Below are positions 51,646-61,113 of a stretch of DNA of 64,000 nt, piece by piece. The notes below the pieces were generated by a model. It ran no database searches. It was not told the DNA's origin and saw only the letters and a list, made by a program, of their open reading frames with translations. Each line of letters begins with the position of its first letter. Position 1 is the first letter of the stretch. Made by a program: the position numbers and the translations under genes. The stretch is from Lachnospiraceae bacterium AC2028 (lineage in GTDB: Bacteria > Bacillota > Clostridia > Lachnospirales > Lachnospiraceae), in the NCBI GenBank assembly GCA_000702685.1, contig JNJD01000007.1, positions 1-64,000 on the forward strand. Reading direction: 5' to 3'.

Positions 51646-53553
51646 ATGCCGGGACCGGGTAGCAGAAACACTCTCGGAAGGCCCATGCCCAAAGCCAAGG
51701 ACCCCGGGAAGATGTTCAGACGCATAATGGGTTATGTCTTCAAGGATTATTCCAAACAGTACGCCTGCGTAATAGTCTGCATAATCCTTTCCGTACTCTG
51801 CTCACTGCAGGGAACGCTGTTTATGAAAGAGCTTATCGATAAATACATCACCCCGTATCTTCTCGATAAGGATACTCTTCCCAATTTTGTACCGCTCGCA
51901 CATGCCATAACAAGAGTTGCGGTCTTCTATCTCATAGGAGTCATCGCAAGCTTTACCCAGGCTAAGCTTCTTATAGGAATAACCCAGGGTACGATGGAGA
52001 AAATGCGTAACGAGCTCTTCGAAAAGATGGAGAAGCTTCCCATCAGATATTTCGATACCCACGCTCACGGCGACATCATGTCCATTTACACCAACGATAT
52101 CGATACCATGAGACAGATGATCTCCATGAGTATCCCCCAGTGCTTTAATTCGGCGATCACGATCGTATCCGTTCTCTTTTCCATGATCGTCCTGAGCAGA
52201 TGGATGACCCTTGTGACCATCGTAATGGTAGCGGTAATGCTCGGCTGCACCGGCTATGCTGCCAAGAACAGCGGAAAGCACTTCGTAAGACAGCAGAAAC
52301 AGCTCGGTACCGTTAACGGTTATATTGAGGAAATGATCACCGGACAGAAGGTCATCAAGGTCTTCTGCCACGAGGAAGCGGGCAAGGCAAGATTCAACGA
52401 GCTCAATGATGAACTCTTTGACGCCGCCAACAAGGCCAATACATACGCCAATGCGATGGGCCCCATAAACGCCCAGCTCGGCAACTTAAGCTACGTGCTC
52501 TGTGCCATAACCGGAGGAGCTCTCGCACTGACCGGTAATCTTTCGGTCGGATCCGTTGCTTCTTTCCTGAGCCTCAACAAGAGCTTCAATATGCCCATAT
52601 CCCAGGTTGCACAGCAGTTCAACTCGATCATAGTAGCTCTTGCGGGTGCGGAGAGAATATTTGAGCTCATGGACGAAACTCCCGAGACCGACGAAGGCTA
52701 TGTAACCCTCGTAAACGCAACCGAAGGCTTCGACGGAAAGCTTGCCGAAACCCTCGATCATACCGGAAAGTGGGCATGGAAGCATTATCACAAGGCCGAC
52801 AACACCACCGATTACAAGCCGCTTGAAGGAAATGTCGTCTTTGACGGAGTGGATTTCGGATATACCGATGAAAAGATGGTACTCCACGATATCAAGCTCG
52901 AGGCAAAACCCGGTCAGAAGATCGCATTCGTAGGATCGACCGGTGCCGGTAAGACCACGATCACCAACCTGATCAACCGCTTCTACGATATCCAGGACGG
53001 CAAGATCAGATATGACGGCATCAACATCAACAAGATAGTTAAGGCCGACCTCAGAAGATCACTCGGAATGGTTCTCCAGGAAACCAATCTTTTCACCGGA
53101 ACCATTGCAGATAACATACGTTTTGGAAAGCTCGGAGCCACCGATGAAGAAGTCATAGCCGCCGCCAAGCTGGCCAACGCCGATGAATTCATCACCAAGC
53201 TTCCCGACGGATACGACACAATGCTCACGGGTAACGGAGCAAGCCTTTCACAGGGCCAGCGCCAGCTTCTCGCCATCGCCAGAGCAGCTATCGCCGATCC
53301 TCCCGTTCTCATCCTCGACGAAGCTACCAGCTCGATCGATACCAGAACCGAAAGGATCGTTCAGGAGGGTATGGATAAGCTGATGAACGGAAGGACATCC
53401 TTCGTCATCGCCCACAGACTCTCCACGGTAAGAAATGCCGATTGCATCATGGTCCTTGAACAGGGCAGGATCGTTGAACGCGGAACCCACGAAGAGCTCA
53501 TCGGTCTCAAAGGAAGGTATTATACACTCTATACCGGTAATTCAATTGCATAA
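51646..53553 (+). CDS. Heterodimeric ABC exporter, catalytically competent subunit
   Basis: The 635-residue partner has six transmembrane helices (about 30-330), an insertion before the nucleotide-binding domain (about 345-395, ATEGFDGKLAETLDHTGKWAWKHYHKADN), Walker A GSTGAGKTT (about 428), signature LSQGQ (about 533) and an intact Walker B LILDEATSSID. With the preceding gene it makes an exporter having one consensus and one degenerate ATP site. The gap between the two genes is zero bases. Confidence 0.94.
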   Translation: MPGPGSRNTLGRPMPKAKDPGKMFRRIMGYVFKDYSKQYACVIVCIILSVLCSLQGTLFMKELIDKYITPYLLDKDTLPNFVPLAHAITRVAVFYLIGVIASFTQAKLLIGITQGTMEKMRNELFEKMEKLPIRYFDTHAHGDIMSIYTNDIDTMRQMISMSIPQCFNSAITIVSVLFSMIVLSRWMTLVTIVMVAVMLGCTGYAAKNSGKHFVRQQKQLGTVNGYIEEMITGQKVIKVFCHEEAGKARFNELNDELFDAANKANTYANAMGPINAQLGNLSYVLCAITGGALALTGNLSVGSVASFLSLNKSFNMPISQVAQQFNSIIVALAGAERIFELMDETPETDEGYVTLVNATEGFDGKLAETLDHTGKWAWKHYHKADNTTDYKPLEGNVVFDGVDFGYTDEKMVLHDIKLEAKPGQKIAFVGSTGAGKTTITNLINRFYDIQDGKIRYDGININKIVKADLRRSLGMVLQETNLFTGTIADNIRFGKLGATDEEVIAAAKLANADEFITKLPDGYDTMLTGNGASLSQGQRQLLAIARAAIADPPVLILDEATSSIDTRTERIVQEGMDKLMNGRTSFVIAHRLSTVRNADCIMVLEQGRIVERGTHEELIGLKGRYYTLYTGNSIA

Positions 53554-53636
53554 GTTATTTATAGATGGAGATGCGGCAAAACCCGCATAAAATCTATTTT
53601 TATAACGCATATTATTAAATATGAGGAGGACAGGTT

Positions 53637-55205
53637 ATGTACGACAAACAGTCCGGAACCATTTTACTGGGTAAGGCCGGAGACAAGAAGATCTGCATCT
53701 ATCCCAAAATGGCCAACCGTCACGGAATGATCTGCGGAGCCACCGGAACAGGTAAGACCATCACCCTGAAAGTCCTTGCCGAGAGCTTTTCCGATATGGG
53801 AGTTCCCGTATTCCTGGCAGACGTAAAAGGTGACCTTGCAGGCTTCTGCAAACCCGGCATAGATTCCGAAGATATGCAGAAAAGGATCGAGAGATTCGGA
53901 TTAAAGGAGGAAGGCTTTGCCTACGACTCCTATCCCACCAATTTCTGGGACGTATATGCCGAAAAGGGAATGCCCTTAAGAACCACCATTTCCGAGATGG
54001 GTCCCCTTCTCCTTGCAAGGATCCTCGGACTGAACGATACCCAGTCCCATGTTCTTGCCATGATCTACAAGATCGCCGATGACAACAACATGCTCCTTAT
54101 CGATACCAAGGACCTCAAGTCCATGCTCAACTATGTGGCCGACCACGCCAAGGAATATGCGGCAGATTACGGTTCCATCGCAAGGCAGAGCGTAAATGCC
54201 ATAATCAGGTCCCTTGTAACCCTGGAGAGCGAAGGTGCCGAGTATTTCTTCGGAGAGCCCGCACTTGATATCAACGACTGGCTGCGCAGGGATTCCGATA
54301 AAGGACCCATCCAGGTACTCGACTGCCAGAAGCTGATCAATCATCCCGATATGTACGCAACCTTCCTTCTCTGGATGATGAGTGAATTATTTGAGTCCCT
54401 TCCCGAAGTCGGCGACCTCGATAAGCCCAAAATGGTCTTCTTCTTTGATGAAGCACACATGTTATTTGATAATGCCCCCAAGGCTCTGATGACCCGTATA
54501 GAGCAGGTTGTAAAGCTTATCAGGTCCAAGGGAGTCGGCATCTTCTTCGTAACCCAGAATCCCGGTGACATCCCCGATGAGATCCTGGCCCAGCTCGGCA
54601 ACAAGATCGAGCATGCTCTTCACGCATACACCCCTGCGGAGCAAAAGAAAGCCAAGGCTGCCGCAATGAGCTTTGTGGTCAATCCCGAATTCGATACATA
54701 CGAAACTCTCCTTTCCCTCGGAACCGGAGAAGCTCTCGTATCAGTCCTCGATGAAAAGGGCGTTCCCACAATGGTTGAAAACACCAAGATCCTTCCTCCC
54801 TGCTCACAGATGGGCTCGATCGATGATGCGACAAGGGACAGCGTGATTAGGGGAAGCGGATTATTCAGCAGATACAGCGATTATTTCGACAGGGATTCGG
54901 CTTATGAATTCCTCCAGAGGAACCAGACACTTGTGGAAGGCGAAGTTCCCGCAGGACAGCAGCCCGCTGAGGCCGCAGCAGTGCCCGCACAGGGAGCAAA
55001 ACCCGCCAAGCCCGACAAGAACTCCATGAGCTACAAAACAGCCAAAGCCGCACAGAGCGTAGCCAAGACCGGAGCCGGAACTGTCGGCAGGGAAGTCGGT
55101 AAGACCGTGGGCGGAGCCATCGGAGGAAAATTCGGTAAAACGCTCGGCGGAAACATCGGATCGAGCATCGGAAGAAACTTCCTCGGAGTGTTCTTTAAGT
55201 CATAA
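53637..55205 (+). CDS. HerA-like ATPase (DUF853 family)
   Basis: The 522-residue P-loop ATPase of the HerA/FtsK superfamily shows Walker A GATGTGKT (about residues 36-43), FLADVKGDLAG, Walker B MVFFFDEAHMLF (about 265) and a sensor region FVTQNPGDIPDEILAQLGNKIEHAL. The tail has an Ala/Pro/Lys linker and a glycine-zipper-like end (VGKTVGGAIGGKFGKTLGGNIGSSIG). DUF853 proteins are widespread and poorly studied; a DNA-pumping or translocation role is inferred from the superfamily. AGGAGGACAGGTT precedes the ATG. It is separate from the ABC operon by 83 bp. Confidence 0.92.
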   Translation: MYDKQSGTILLGKAGDKKICIYPKMANRHGMICGATGTGKTITLKVLAESFSDMGVPVFLADVKGDLAGFCKPGIDSEDMQKRIERFGLKEEGFAYDSYPTNFWDVYAEKGMPLRTTISEMGPLLLARILGLNDTQSHVLAMIYKIADDNNMLLIDTKDLKSMLNYVADHAKEYAADYGSIARQSVNAIIRSLVTLESEGAEYFFGEPALDINDWLRRDSDKGPIQVLDCQKLINHPDMYATFLLWMMSELFESLPEVGDLDKPKMVFFFDEAHMLFDNAPKALMTRIEQVVKLIRSKGVGIFFVTQNPGDIPDEILAQLGNKIEHALHAYTPAEQKKAKAAAMSFVVNPEFDTYETLLSLGTGEALVSVLDEKGVPTMVENTKILPPCSQMGSIDDATRDSVIRGSGLFSRYSDYFDRDSAYEFLQRNQTLVEGEVPAGQQPAEAAAVPAQGAKPAKPDKNSMSYKTAKAAQSVAKTGAGTVGREVGKTVGGAIGGKFGKTLGGNIGSSIGRNFLGVFFKS

Positions 55206-55229
55206 AACTTAAAACCTTAACTGTTAAGT

Positions 55230-55258
55230 CCCCCGTGAGCAGATTTTTCTCACGGGGG
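55230..55258 (+). terminator. Terminator of the HerA-like ATPase gene
   Basis: A perfect 10-bp stem (CCCCCGTGAG / CTCACGGGGG, nine-base loop) is followed by ATATTTTT, 24 bp after the stop codon. Confidence 0.92.
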
Positions 55259-55357
55259 ATATTTTTATGCCCAAAAGAGACAGGGATTATCCGAAGAGTG
55301 AATTCGGGAAACGGAAAATCTCCTGTCTGTGCCGATTGGTTAACATAAAGACTGTTT

Positions 55358-55385
55358 TTGACATTTCTGTCAGCAGACATAATAT
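55358..55385 (+). promoter_or_regulatory. Orphan promoter (TTGACA-N16-TAATAT)
   Basis: A perfect -35 box and a good -10 box with 16-bp spacing predict rightward transcription from about 55392. The next rightward gene starts at 56144, so the transcript would have a very long leader or be non-coding. Confidence 0.55.
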
Positions 55386-55673
55386 CGTATAAAGTATTCG
55401 CATTTTATTTGCAAACATATATTATCATGAAAGAAATAACGCTAATTCTCTTGTCACATTTCCACTTTATGACACGGACGTCTGTGGAAAAATAGGAGTT
55501 TTGCTTGTATTTACAAGGTAAAGTTATCCACAATAATTGACATCATAAAAACTAACACGAGTGTCGTCATGAAATCTTTGTATACACAACACTTAATATA
55601 AAATCCTCATGTCATTTTTCGGCACCAAATCTGCCTCGAAAAAATCTTCTACGGACTTTTCTCCTCCCTCCTG

Positions 55674-55712
55674 CTTTTTGGAACCGGTTCTGCCGGGATA
55701 GTTTCCAAAAAG
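55674..55712 (+). other. Bulged stem-loop in the intergenic region
   Basis: CTTTTTGGAA pairs perfectly with TTCCAAAAAG. Inside, CCGG pairs with CCGG around the loop TTCTG, leaving a six-base bulge (GATAGT) on the 3' side. The 14 pairs without coding context suggest a structured RNA, but no family is recognised. Confidence 0.5.
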
Positions 55713-55795
55713 AGTCTTCCGGAACAGCTTTTGATCCGATCCACAGGTCTCGATCCGATTCTCCATATCTATTTTTACTCATCCGAATACTCTGT

Positions 55796-55823
55796 CGTTA
55801 AGTAGCCTATGTTTTACTTAACG
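55796..55823. repeat. Perfect 9-bp inverted repeat (CGTTAAGTA)
   Basis: The arms CGTTAAGTA and TACTTAACG flank a 10-base spacer. It could be an operator or an RNA hairpin; no T-run follows. Confidence 0.55.
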
Positions 55824-56143
55824 ATTATATGTAACATATGATATTTTACTAAATCTTCACAGGCAGCACCCTATCAATATTCTTTTTATGTGTTCAATTC
55901 ATATGCCGTTTTTTTCGATGATCGGTAATCGCTTCACCCGGTTCTTCCCAAACTGAAAATATTTGTTTTCCGATCTGCTCCGTCTCTCCGGGAACTCATT
56001 CCGATATCCGGCTCACGGATCGGAAAAAATACCCCTAAACGGTCCGAAAACTTAATGAATTTCCTCTTTTATAACGTGAAGATTTATATTAAAATGGTCT
56101 TACGCTTTAAAGGCGAATCACGTACTTCTGAAAGGAGTCTGTC

Positions 56144-56596
56144 ATGAGTAAAAAATTCGGTAAATTCCTGTTAGGTACTGCAGTTCTCGGCACTGTAGCC
56201 GCAGCAGCAGCTTATTATTATTATCAGAAGAAGGAAGAGCCCATCGTCCTCGACGGAGATGATGATGCCGAAGAGGCTCCCACCCGTTCATATACCTCTC
56301 TTGACGATATTTCAGAGGTAGCCAAGAAATTCACCGAGTCTGCCAAGACCACCGCCGGCAAGGTTTCCAAGAGCGCCAAAGAGGCTTATACCAAGGTAAA
56401 GGATAAGTTCCAGGCTTCATCCGACGATCTCGACGATCTTTTCGAGGATTTCGAGGATGATGAGGATGAGGAAGATGATTTCACCCCCCTCTCCGAGACA
56501 GCCAAGGAAGCCGTAAAGGAAACCGTAGGAAACGTTGAAGAATTCTTTGATGACAGCGACAACGCCGAAGGAACTTCCGAAGAAGTAGAGAAATAA
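56144..56596 (+). CDS. YtxH-like membrane-anchored acidic protein
   Basis: The 150-residue protein has an N-terminal membrane helix (about 8-28, LLGTAVLGTVAAAAAYYYY). A long soluble region of amphipathic helix repeats follows (AKKFTESAKTTAGKVSKSAKEAYTKVKDKF), and then very acidic runs (DDLDDLFEDFEDDEDEEDD). The helix-plus-repeat layout is that of YtxH-like stress proteins of Firmicutes, whose role is undefined. AAAGGAG precedes the ATG. It is monocistronic, between a long leader region and its own terminator. Confidence 0.75.
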   Translation: MSKKFGKFLLGTAVLGTVAAAAAYYYYQKKEEPIVLDGDDDAEEAPTRSYTSLDDISEVAKKFTESAKTTAGKVSKSAKEAYTKVKDKFQASSDDLDDLFEDFEDDEDEEDDFTPLSETAKEAVKETVGNVEEFFDDSDNAEGTSEEVEK

Positions 56597-56615
56597 GATA
56601 AATACGCAAGTTAAA

Positions 56616-56637
56616 GGGATAGCCCGAAGGCTATCCC
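56616..56637 (+). terminator. Terminator of the YtxH-like gene
   Basis: A perfect 9-bp stem (GGGATAGCC / GGCTATCCC) with the stable tetraloop CGAA is followed by CCTTTTTTATT, 19 bp after the stop. Confidence 0.93.
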
Positions 56638-56698
56638 CTTTTTTATTCAAATATCAGTGTTTATCCGGTTTGAGTCTTGGGAACAGCACCGTGACTCG

Positions 56699-58429
56699 TC
56701 AGTATTTTTCCCAGACAAGGCCTTTTTCCCTTGTAAATGCCCTGCTCTCTTCCATAGGCATGGGCTTGCCGAAATAGTAGCCCTGAGCCCTCACGCATCC
56801 GGTCTCCCGGAGGAATTTAAAGTGTTCTGCGGTCTCAACGCCCTCACACAGAGGTTCCAGTCCCATTCCGCAGGCACCCTTTATGATATAGGTCATAAGC
56901 TGGCCGGTTCTGGGATTATGATCGTATGAGCGGAGGAATATAAGATCCATCTTAAGCACATCGAATTCATATTCCGCAATGGTATTGAGTGACGAATACC
57001 CGCTTCCGAAGTCATCGAGCCACAGATGATAGCCCTTCGTACGCATCTTATCGCACTCATGGCTTATATATCTGACATTGTCATTGAGTGCACTCTCCGT
57101 TATCTCGATATCAAGCATACAGCGGGGGATATCGTACTCTCTTCTGGTATCTTCAAGTATTCCGAATATATCACAGAGCTCAAAATCAAGCCTTGAGATA
57201 TTGATGGATACGGGAACCACGTCCTCTCCGGCATCCCTGAGTGCCACGTAATCCTCACAGACCTGCTTGATGACGAACTGATCGACCAGGTGGATCAGAT
57301 GGAACTGCTCAAGAGTTTCGATAAAGTCGCCGGGATTCAGGAATCCGATCACGGGGTCTATCCAGCGGACCAGGGCCTCATATCCGCAGATCTCGCCGCT
57401 TCCGACCCTGATAACGGGCTGATAGAAGACCTTGATATATTCTTTGGCTACAGCTTCCTCAACATGATCAACGACATACTGCTGTCTTCTGAGTTTATCG
57501 CGCAGGGACTCGTCATATATGCAGTAATAGTAGTCATGTCTGCCCTTTATGCTGTTGCAGGCAAGTCTTGCGTGATCGCAGGAAAGTCCGACCTCCGGAC
57601 GTCTGTCTTCCGGAAAATATATACCCGCCTTGATACGTACTCTTGCGGAAGGATCCTCGGAATTAAGCATTGTCTTATATACTTTTTCGACAAGCTGCAG
57701 GACATCTTCCCTGGAATTTTTTGAAAAGACGACGAAATGATCGTCGGAAAATCTCGATACGGTGCTGTTCTTGAAAGCACTGACAATAGCCCTGCTCATG
57801 TCACAGAGCAGATCGTCGCCGGCGTTGAAACCGTGTCTTTCGTTATAGAGCTTGAAATTTGGGATATCAAAATGGATGAATGCCATATCTCCCTTCCAGG
57901 GCACAAGGGAACTGAGTTCCACTGTAACCTGATGATAGAAGAATGACATATTGAAGAGCCCCGTCAGGGGGTCGGTATCCTGATGGCTGCTCAGAAGCTC
58001 AGCTTCCGCAAAGGAATTGCGGTTTTTGTTAAAGAATTCGTTCTGATCGACGTCGACTATGAAAACATAGAAAAAACTCTTGCCGTTTCGCCAGTGAAGG
58101 AGATGTCCGAAGTCCTCGATGAACTTCTCCTCTCCGCTTTTTGTAAGAATACGATACCTTACATAGTCGTGTCTTTTGTCGGTGGCCGTAGTCTGTGCGA
58201 CTATCTGGTTCTCGACCTTATGGATGTCATCGGGATGAACCATACCCTTGAAGGTTCCGCCGACATATTCATAGAACTCTTCATAGGACTCACATCCGTA
58301 AAGCCTGACAATGTTATCCTCGGCGTAGAGTATCCTCTCGTCTCCCTCGGCTTCGTAGATAAAGAAACCTCCGGGCAAACCTGTAGGTATCAATCCGCCT
58401 GATTTGGTGGTAATAAAATCTTCTGCCAT
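56699..58429 (-). CDS. PAS-GGDEF-EAL protein, probable c-di-GMP phosphodiesterase
   Basis: The 576-residue cytosolic protein has an N-terminal PAS fold (about 10-130, ILYAEDNIVRLYGCESYEEF), a GGDEF domain with a degenerate active site (RFSDDHF instead of GGDEF, about 227) and a complete EAL domain (about 310-565). The EAL part keeps YEALVRW, SINIS, DIEITES, LDDFGSGYSSL, KMD and EGVET, all needed for catalysis. It should degrade c-di-GMP, with PAS sensing a signal and the dead GGDEF perhaps binding GTP. It is transcribed leftward and alone. Confidence 0.92.
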   Translation of the reverse strand: MAEDFITTKSGGLIPTGLPGGFFIYEAEGDERILYAEDNIVRLYGCESYEEFYEYVGGTFKGMVHPDDIHKVENQIVAQTTATDKRHDYVRYRILTKSGEEKFIEDFGHLLHWRNGKSFFYVFIVDVDQNEFFNKNRNSFAEAELLSSHQDTDPLTGLFNMSFFYHQVTVELSSLVPWKGDMAFIHFDIPNFKLYNERHGFNAGDDLLCDMSRAIVSAFKNSTVSRFSDDHFVVFSKNSREDVLQLVEKVYKTMLNSEDPSARVRIKAGIYFPEDRRPEVGLSCDHARLACNSIKGRHDYYYCIYDESLRDKLRRQQYVVDHVEEAVAKEYIKVFYQPVIRVGSGEICGYEALVRWIDPVIGFLNPGDFIETLEQFHLIHLVDQFVIKQVCEDYVALRDAGEDVVPVSINISRLDFELCDIFGILEDTRREYDIPRCMLDIEITESALNDNVRYISHECDKMRTKGYHLWLDDFGSGYSSLNTIAEYEFDVLKMDLIFLRSYDHNPRTGQLMTYIIKGACGMGLEPLCEGVETAEHFKFLRETGCVRAQGYYFGKPMPMEESRAFTREKGLVWEKY

Positions 58430-58491
58430 AAATCTCTCCCCTCATTATATGCAGAAACGATCACATTATTTACTTTTTATATAAGAGACCG

Positions 58492-59346
58492 CTACTTTTG
58501 GTCTTTGGCCGCTGTCAGCCGGTCCTTAAGATCTCTTACCTTGTCCTTGATCCTGGCATTGGCCGAAGGCGATGTAAGGATGCCGGATACCATCCTGCTG
58601 CAGGTTGTGTAATCCTTCAGATGGAATGAAAGCTGTGCGAGCAGATAATCCAGTGTGGTGGAATCCATTCCCGCAATAGGAGAACTCTCGGAAGTCCTTG
58701 CCTCCAAAAATCCCCTGTATGCATTCTCTTCGTACTCATCTTCCTGGGCCTGAAGAGATTCGATCATAGCCTTGTTATCGCCCTCCTGAGCTGCAAGGTA
58801 CTCCCTGTAGCTTCTGAGAAGCCAGGCCATTCTGAGGCATACATACGCTTTCTCGCTTACCTTGCCGCGCTTTACGACCGCACATGCAAGAGCCAGTTTA
58901 TAACGCTCCAGAGCCTGCTCATACGAATAGGTCTCATCATTATATTTGGTAAGGACGACATTACTGCTGATCTGCTCCTTGATCATCTTGACCTGAGTGG
59001 GAAGAAGCGATGTGAAATACCTTCCCAGGGCCGCATATCCGCAGATCGGGCACAGAAGAACATCGTATTTCTCTGCCGCAAATCCTTCGTAGATGGGGCG
59101 GAGATCGAAGTCCGTCTTCTTGAGCTTGGCCTTTCCGGTCTTCATTATCTTGGCGCTGAAGGGCTGGTCACAGACGGGACACTTGAAGCTCTTGTCATAG
59201 ATGAAGTCCGTCTCGGCAAACTCCGGCTCCTTGTGGACATTAGCTTCGGCAGCAGCCTTCTCTTCCTTTTTTTCTTTTTCGAAGATATCTACATTTTCAA
59301 GTTTTCCAAGACCAAGGCTTTCAAGCCCGGATAAAAGACCGGCCAT
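58492..59346 (-). CDS. DUF2225 protein with paired CxxC motifs
   Basis: The 284-residue soluble protein has a charged N-terminal lead (about 20-45), then a zinc-binding part with CPVC (about residue 57) and CPIC (about 99) as in DUF2225. A helical C-terminal region resembling tetratricopeptide repeats follows (YEQALERYKLALACAVVKRG, LSFHLKDYTTCSRMV). The family's function is unknown. The start is MAGLLSG because GGAGGG lies four bases upstream. It follows glnS by 25 bp and is probably in the same operon. Confidence 0.83.
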   Translation of the reverse strand: MAGLLSGLESLGLGKLENVDIFEKEKKEEKAAAEANVHKEPEFAETDFIYDKSFKCPVCDQPFSAKIMKTGKAKLKKTDFDLRPIYEGFAAEKYDVLLCPICGYAALGRYFTSLLPTQVKMIKEQISSNVVLTKYNDETYSYEQALERYKLALACAVVKRGKVSEKAYVCLRMAWLLRSYREYLAAQEGDNKAMIESLQAQEDEYEENAYRGFLEARTSESSPIAGMDSTTLDYLLAQLSFHLKDYTTCSRMVSGILTSPSANARIKDKVRDLKDRLTAAKDQK

Positions 59347-59371
59347 AATACCCTCCAAAAACTAAATCTGA

Positions 59372-61045
59372 TCAGTTTGATGCGGGAAGAGTGAATGAGC
59401 TCTTAAGTCCCACGATACGGTTGAAGACAAGCTTATCATCGGTCGAATCCTTGTAATCGACTACGAAGAAGCCGTTTCTTACGAACTGGAATCTGTCGAA
59501 AGCCTTCGCGCCTGCAAATGCGGGCTCAAGCTTGCAGTTTTCGCATACCTTAAGGGAATTGGGATTGAGGTTGACGTTACCGTTCTCGTCATATACACCC
59601 TTTTCCTCATCAACAAGGTTCTCGTAAAGCCTTACCTGCGCGGTGATCGCGCTCGAAGCGGGAACCCAGTGGATGGTGCCCTTGACTTTGCGTCCGTCGG
59701 CAGAAGTCCCTCCCTTGGTCTCGGGATCGTAGGTGCAGTGCACTACGGTCACCCTGCCTTCAGCATCCTTCTCACAGGATACTGCGGTAACATAGTATGC
59801 GTTCATGAGTCTGACTTCGTTTCCGGGGAAAAGCCTGAAATACTTCTTGGGAGGCTCCTCCATAAAGTCATCTCTTTCGATGTAAAGTTCTCTTTCGAAG
59901 GGAACCTGTCTGGTGCCGAGTTCTTCATTCTCGGGGTTGTTGGAAGCGGTTACCGTCTCGGTCTGTCCCTCCGGATAGTTGTCGATGACAAGCTTGATGG
60001 GATCGAGGACAGCCATATAACGCTTTGCAGAGGGCTTAAGATCCTCTCTTATGCAGTACTCAAGTGCGGCATAATCCGCGGATGCCTGGGACTTGGAGAT
60101 ACCGCAGAGCTCTACGAACTTCCTGATGGATGAGGGAGTGAATCCCCTTCTCTTGAGAGCCGCGATGGAAACAAGCCTGGGATCGTCCCAGCCGTCAACG
60201 GTTCCGTTTTCAACAAGCTTCTTGATATATCTCTTGCCGGTTACGACATTGGTAAGATACATCTTAGCAAACTCAATCTGTCTGGGAGGATTGGGATATT
60301 CAAGTTCCCTTACAACCCAGTCATAAAGAGGTCTGTGATCCTCGAATTCAAGGGTGCAGAGCGAGTGGGTGATGCCCTCGACCGCATCCTCGATGGGATG
60401 AGCGAAATCATACATTGGATAGATGCACCACTTGTCACCTGTCCTGTGATGGGTCATATGCGCAACACGGTAGATAACGGGATCTCTCATGTTGATGTTG
60501 GGAGACGCCATATCGATCTTGGCCCTTAAGGTCTTCTCACCGTCGGCGTATTTGCCCTCCTTCATCTCTTCGAAAAGAGTGAGGTTCTCTTCGACGGATC
60601 TGTTCCTTCCGGGATCGTCCTTGCCGGGCTGTTCGAAGGTTCCTCTGTACTCCCTGACCTCATCTGCGGTCAGATCGGAAACATATGCCTTGCCCTTCTT
60701 GATGAGTTTAATAGCACCCTCATACATCTGATCGAAATAATCGGATGCGAAAAAGAGTCTGTCCTCAAAGTCGGCACCCAGCCACATGACGTCAGCTTTA
60801 ATGGACTCGACGAACTCGGTCTTCTCCTTGGTGGGATTGGTATCGTCGAATCTGAGATTGAACTTGCCGCCGTACTCCTGTGCCATTCCGGAATTCAGGA
60901 TTATGCTCTTGGCATGTCCTATATGAAGATAGCCGTTCGGCTCGGGAGGGAACCTGGTCATAACATGATCAAATCTTCCGCTCGCGAGATCGGCATCGAT
61001 CTCATTTTCAATAAAGTGCTTTGAACGTTCTTCGGTATCGCCCAT
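59372..61045 (-). CDS. glnS: Glutaminyl-tRNA synthetase
   Basis: GlnRS charges tRNA-Gln. The 557-residue protein has the class I HIGH motif in [16 protein letters not shown] (about 31-46), NLRFDDTNP, the GlnRS-type [33 protein letters not shown] (about 215-245), and a KMSKS-region equivalent reading [11 protein letters not shown]. Two C-terminal beta-barrel anticodon-binding domains follow. The TGKR variant of the usual MSKR lies in an otherwise conserved context and is probably a lineage feature. Its start is 68 bp after the AICAR transformylase stop, with a hairpin between. Confidence 0.96.
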   Translation of the reverse strand: MGDTEERSKHFIENEIDADLASGRFDHVMTRFPPEPNGYLHIGHAKSIILNSGMAQEYGGKFNLRFDDTNPTKEKTEFVESIKADVMWLGADFEDRLFFASDYFDQMYEGAIKLIKKGKAYVSDLTADEVREYRGTFEQPGKDDPGRNRSVEENLTLFEEMKEGKYADGEKTLRAKIDMASPNINMRDPVIYRVAHMTHHRTGDKWCIYPMYDFAHPIEDAVEGITHSLCTLEFEDHRPLYDWVVRELEYPNPPRQIEFAKMYLTNVVTGKRYIKKLVENGTVDGWDDPRLVSIAALKRRGFTPSSIRKFVELCGISKSQASADYAALEYCIREDLKPSAKRYMAVLDPIKLVIDNYPEGQTETVTASNNPENEELGTRQVPFERELYIERDDFMEEPPKKYFRLFPGNEVRLMNAYYVTAVSCEKDAEGRVTVVHCTYDPETKGGTSADGRKVKGTIHWVPASSAITAQVRLYENLVDEEKGVYDENGNVNLNPNSLKVCENCKLEPAFAGAKAFDRFQFVRNGFFVVDYKDSTDDKLVFNRIVGLKSSFTLPASN

Positions 61046-61074
61046 TTTATAACTCCTGATATTTTATCTTTGCA

Positions 61075-61104
61075 GGCAGATAATTCTTATGTGAATTATC
61101 TGCC
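61075..61104 (-). promoter_or_regulatory. Hairpin between AICAR transformylase and glnS genes
   Basis: A perfect 12-bp stem (GGCAGATAATTC / GAATTATCTGCC, six-base loop) lies 9 bp after the transformylase stop. The minus-strand sequence after it (TGCAAAGATAAAATATC) has no T-run, so it is a weak terminator or an mRNA-stabilising structure rather than a full stop. Confidence 0.55.
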
Positions 61105-61113
61105 ATGTGTTAT

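Larger units (their letters stand above)
55260..56143. other. 0.9-kb intergenic region without a recognisable gene
   Basis: No convincing protein-coding frame exists here on either strand. The stretch is AT-rich and holds a good promoter, a perfect DnaA box (TTATCCACA at 55524-55532) with a near match on the other strand (TGTGGAAAA at 55483-55491), a bulged hairpin and a 9-bp inverted repeat. It does not match tmRNA, RNase P RNA or SRP RNA in any signature I could find. A regulatory RNA, a long 5' leader of the YtxH-like gene, or a DnaA-binding locus are possible. Confidence 0.5.

Noticed and set aside
55483-55532. Chromosome replication origin
   Set aside because: One perfect and one near-match DnaA box are too few, and dnaA, dnaN, gyrase or parAB genes are absent nearby.
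56040-56143. Riboswitch in the leader of the YtxH-like gene
   Set aside because: No known aptamer signature could be recognised; only AT-rich promoter-like sequence is visible.
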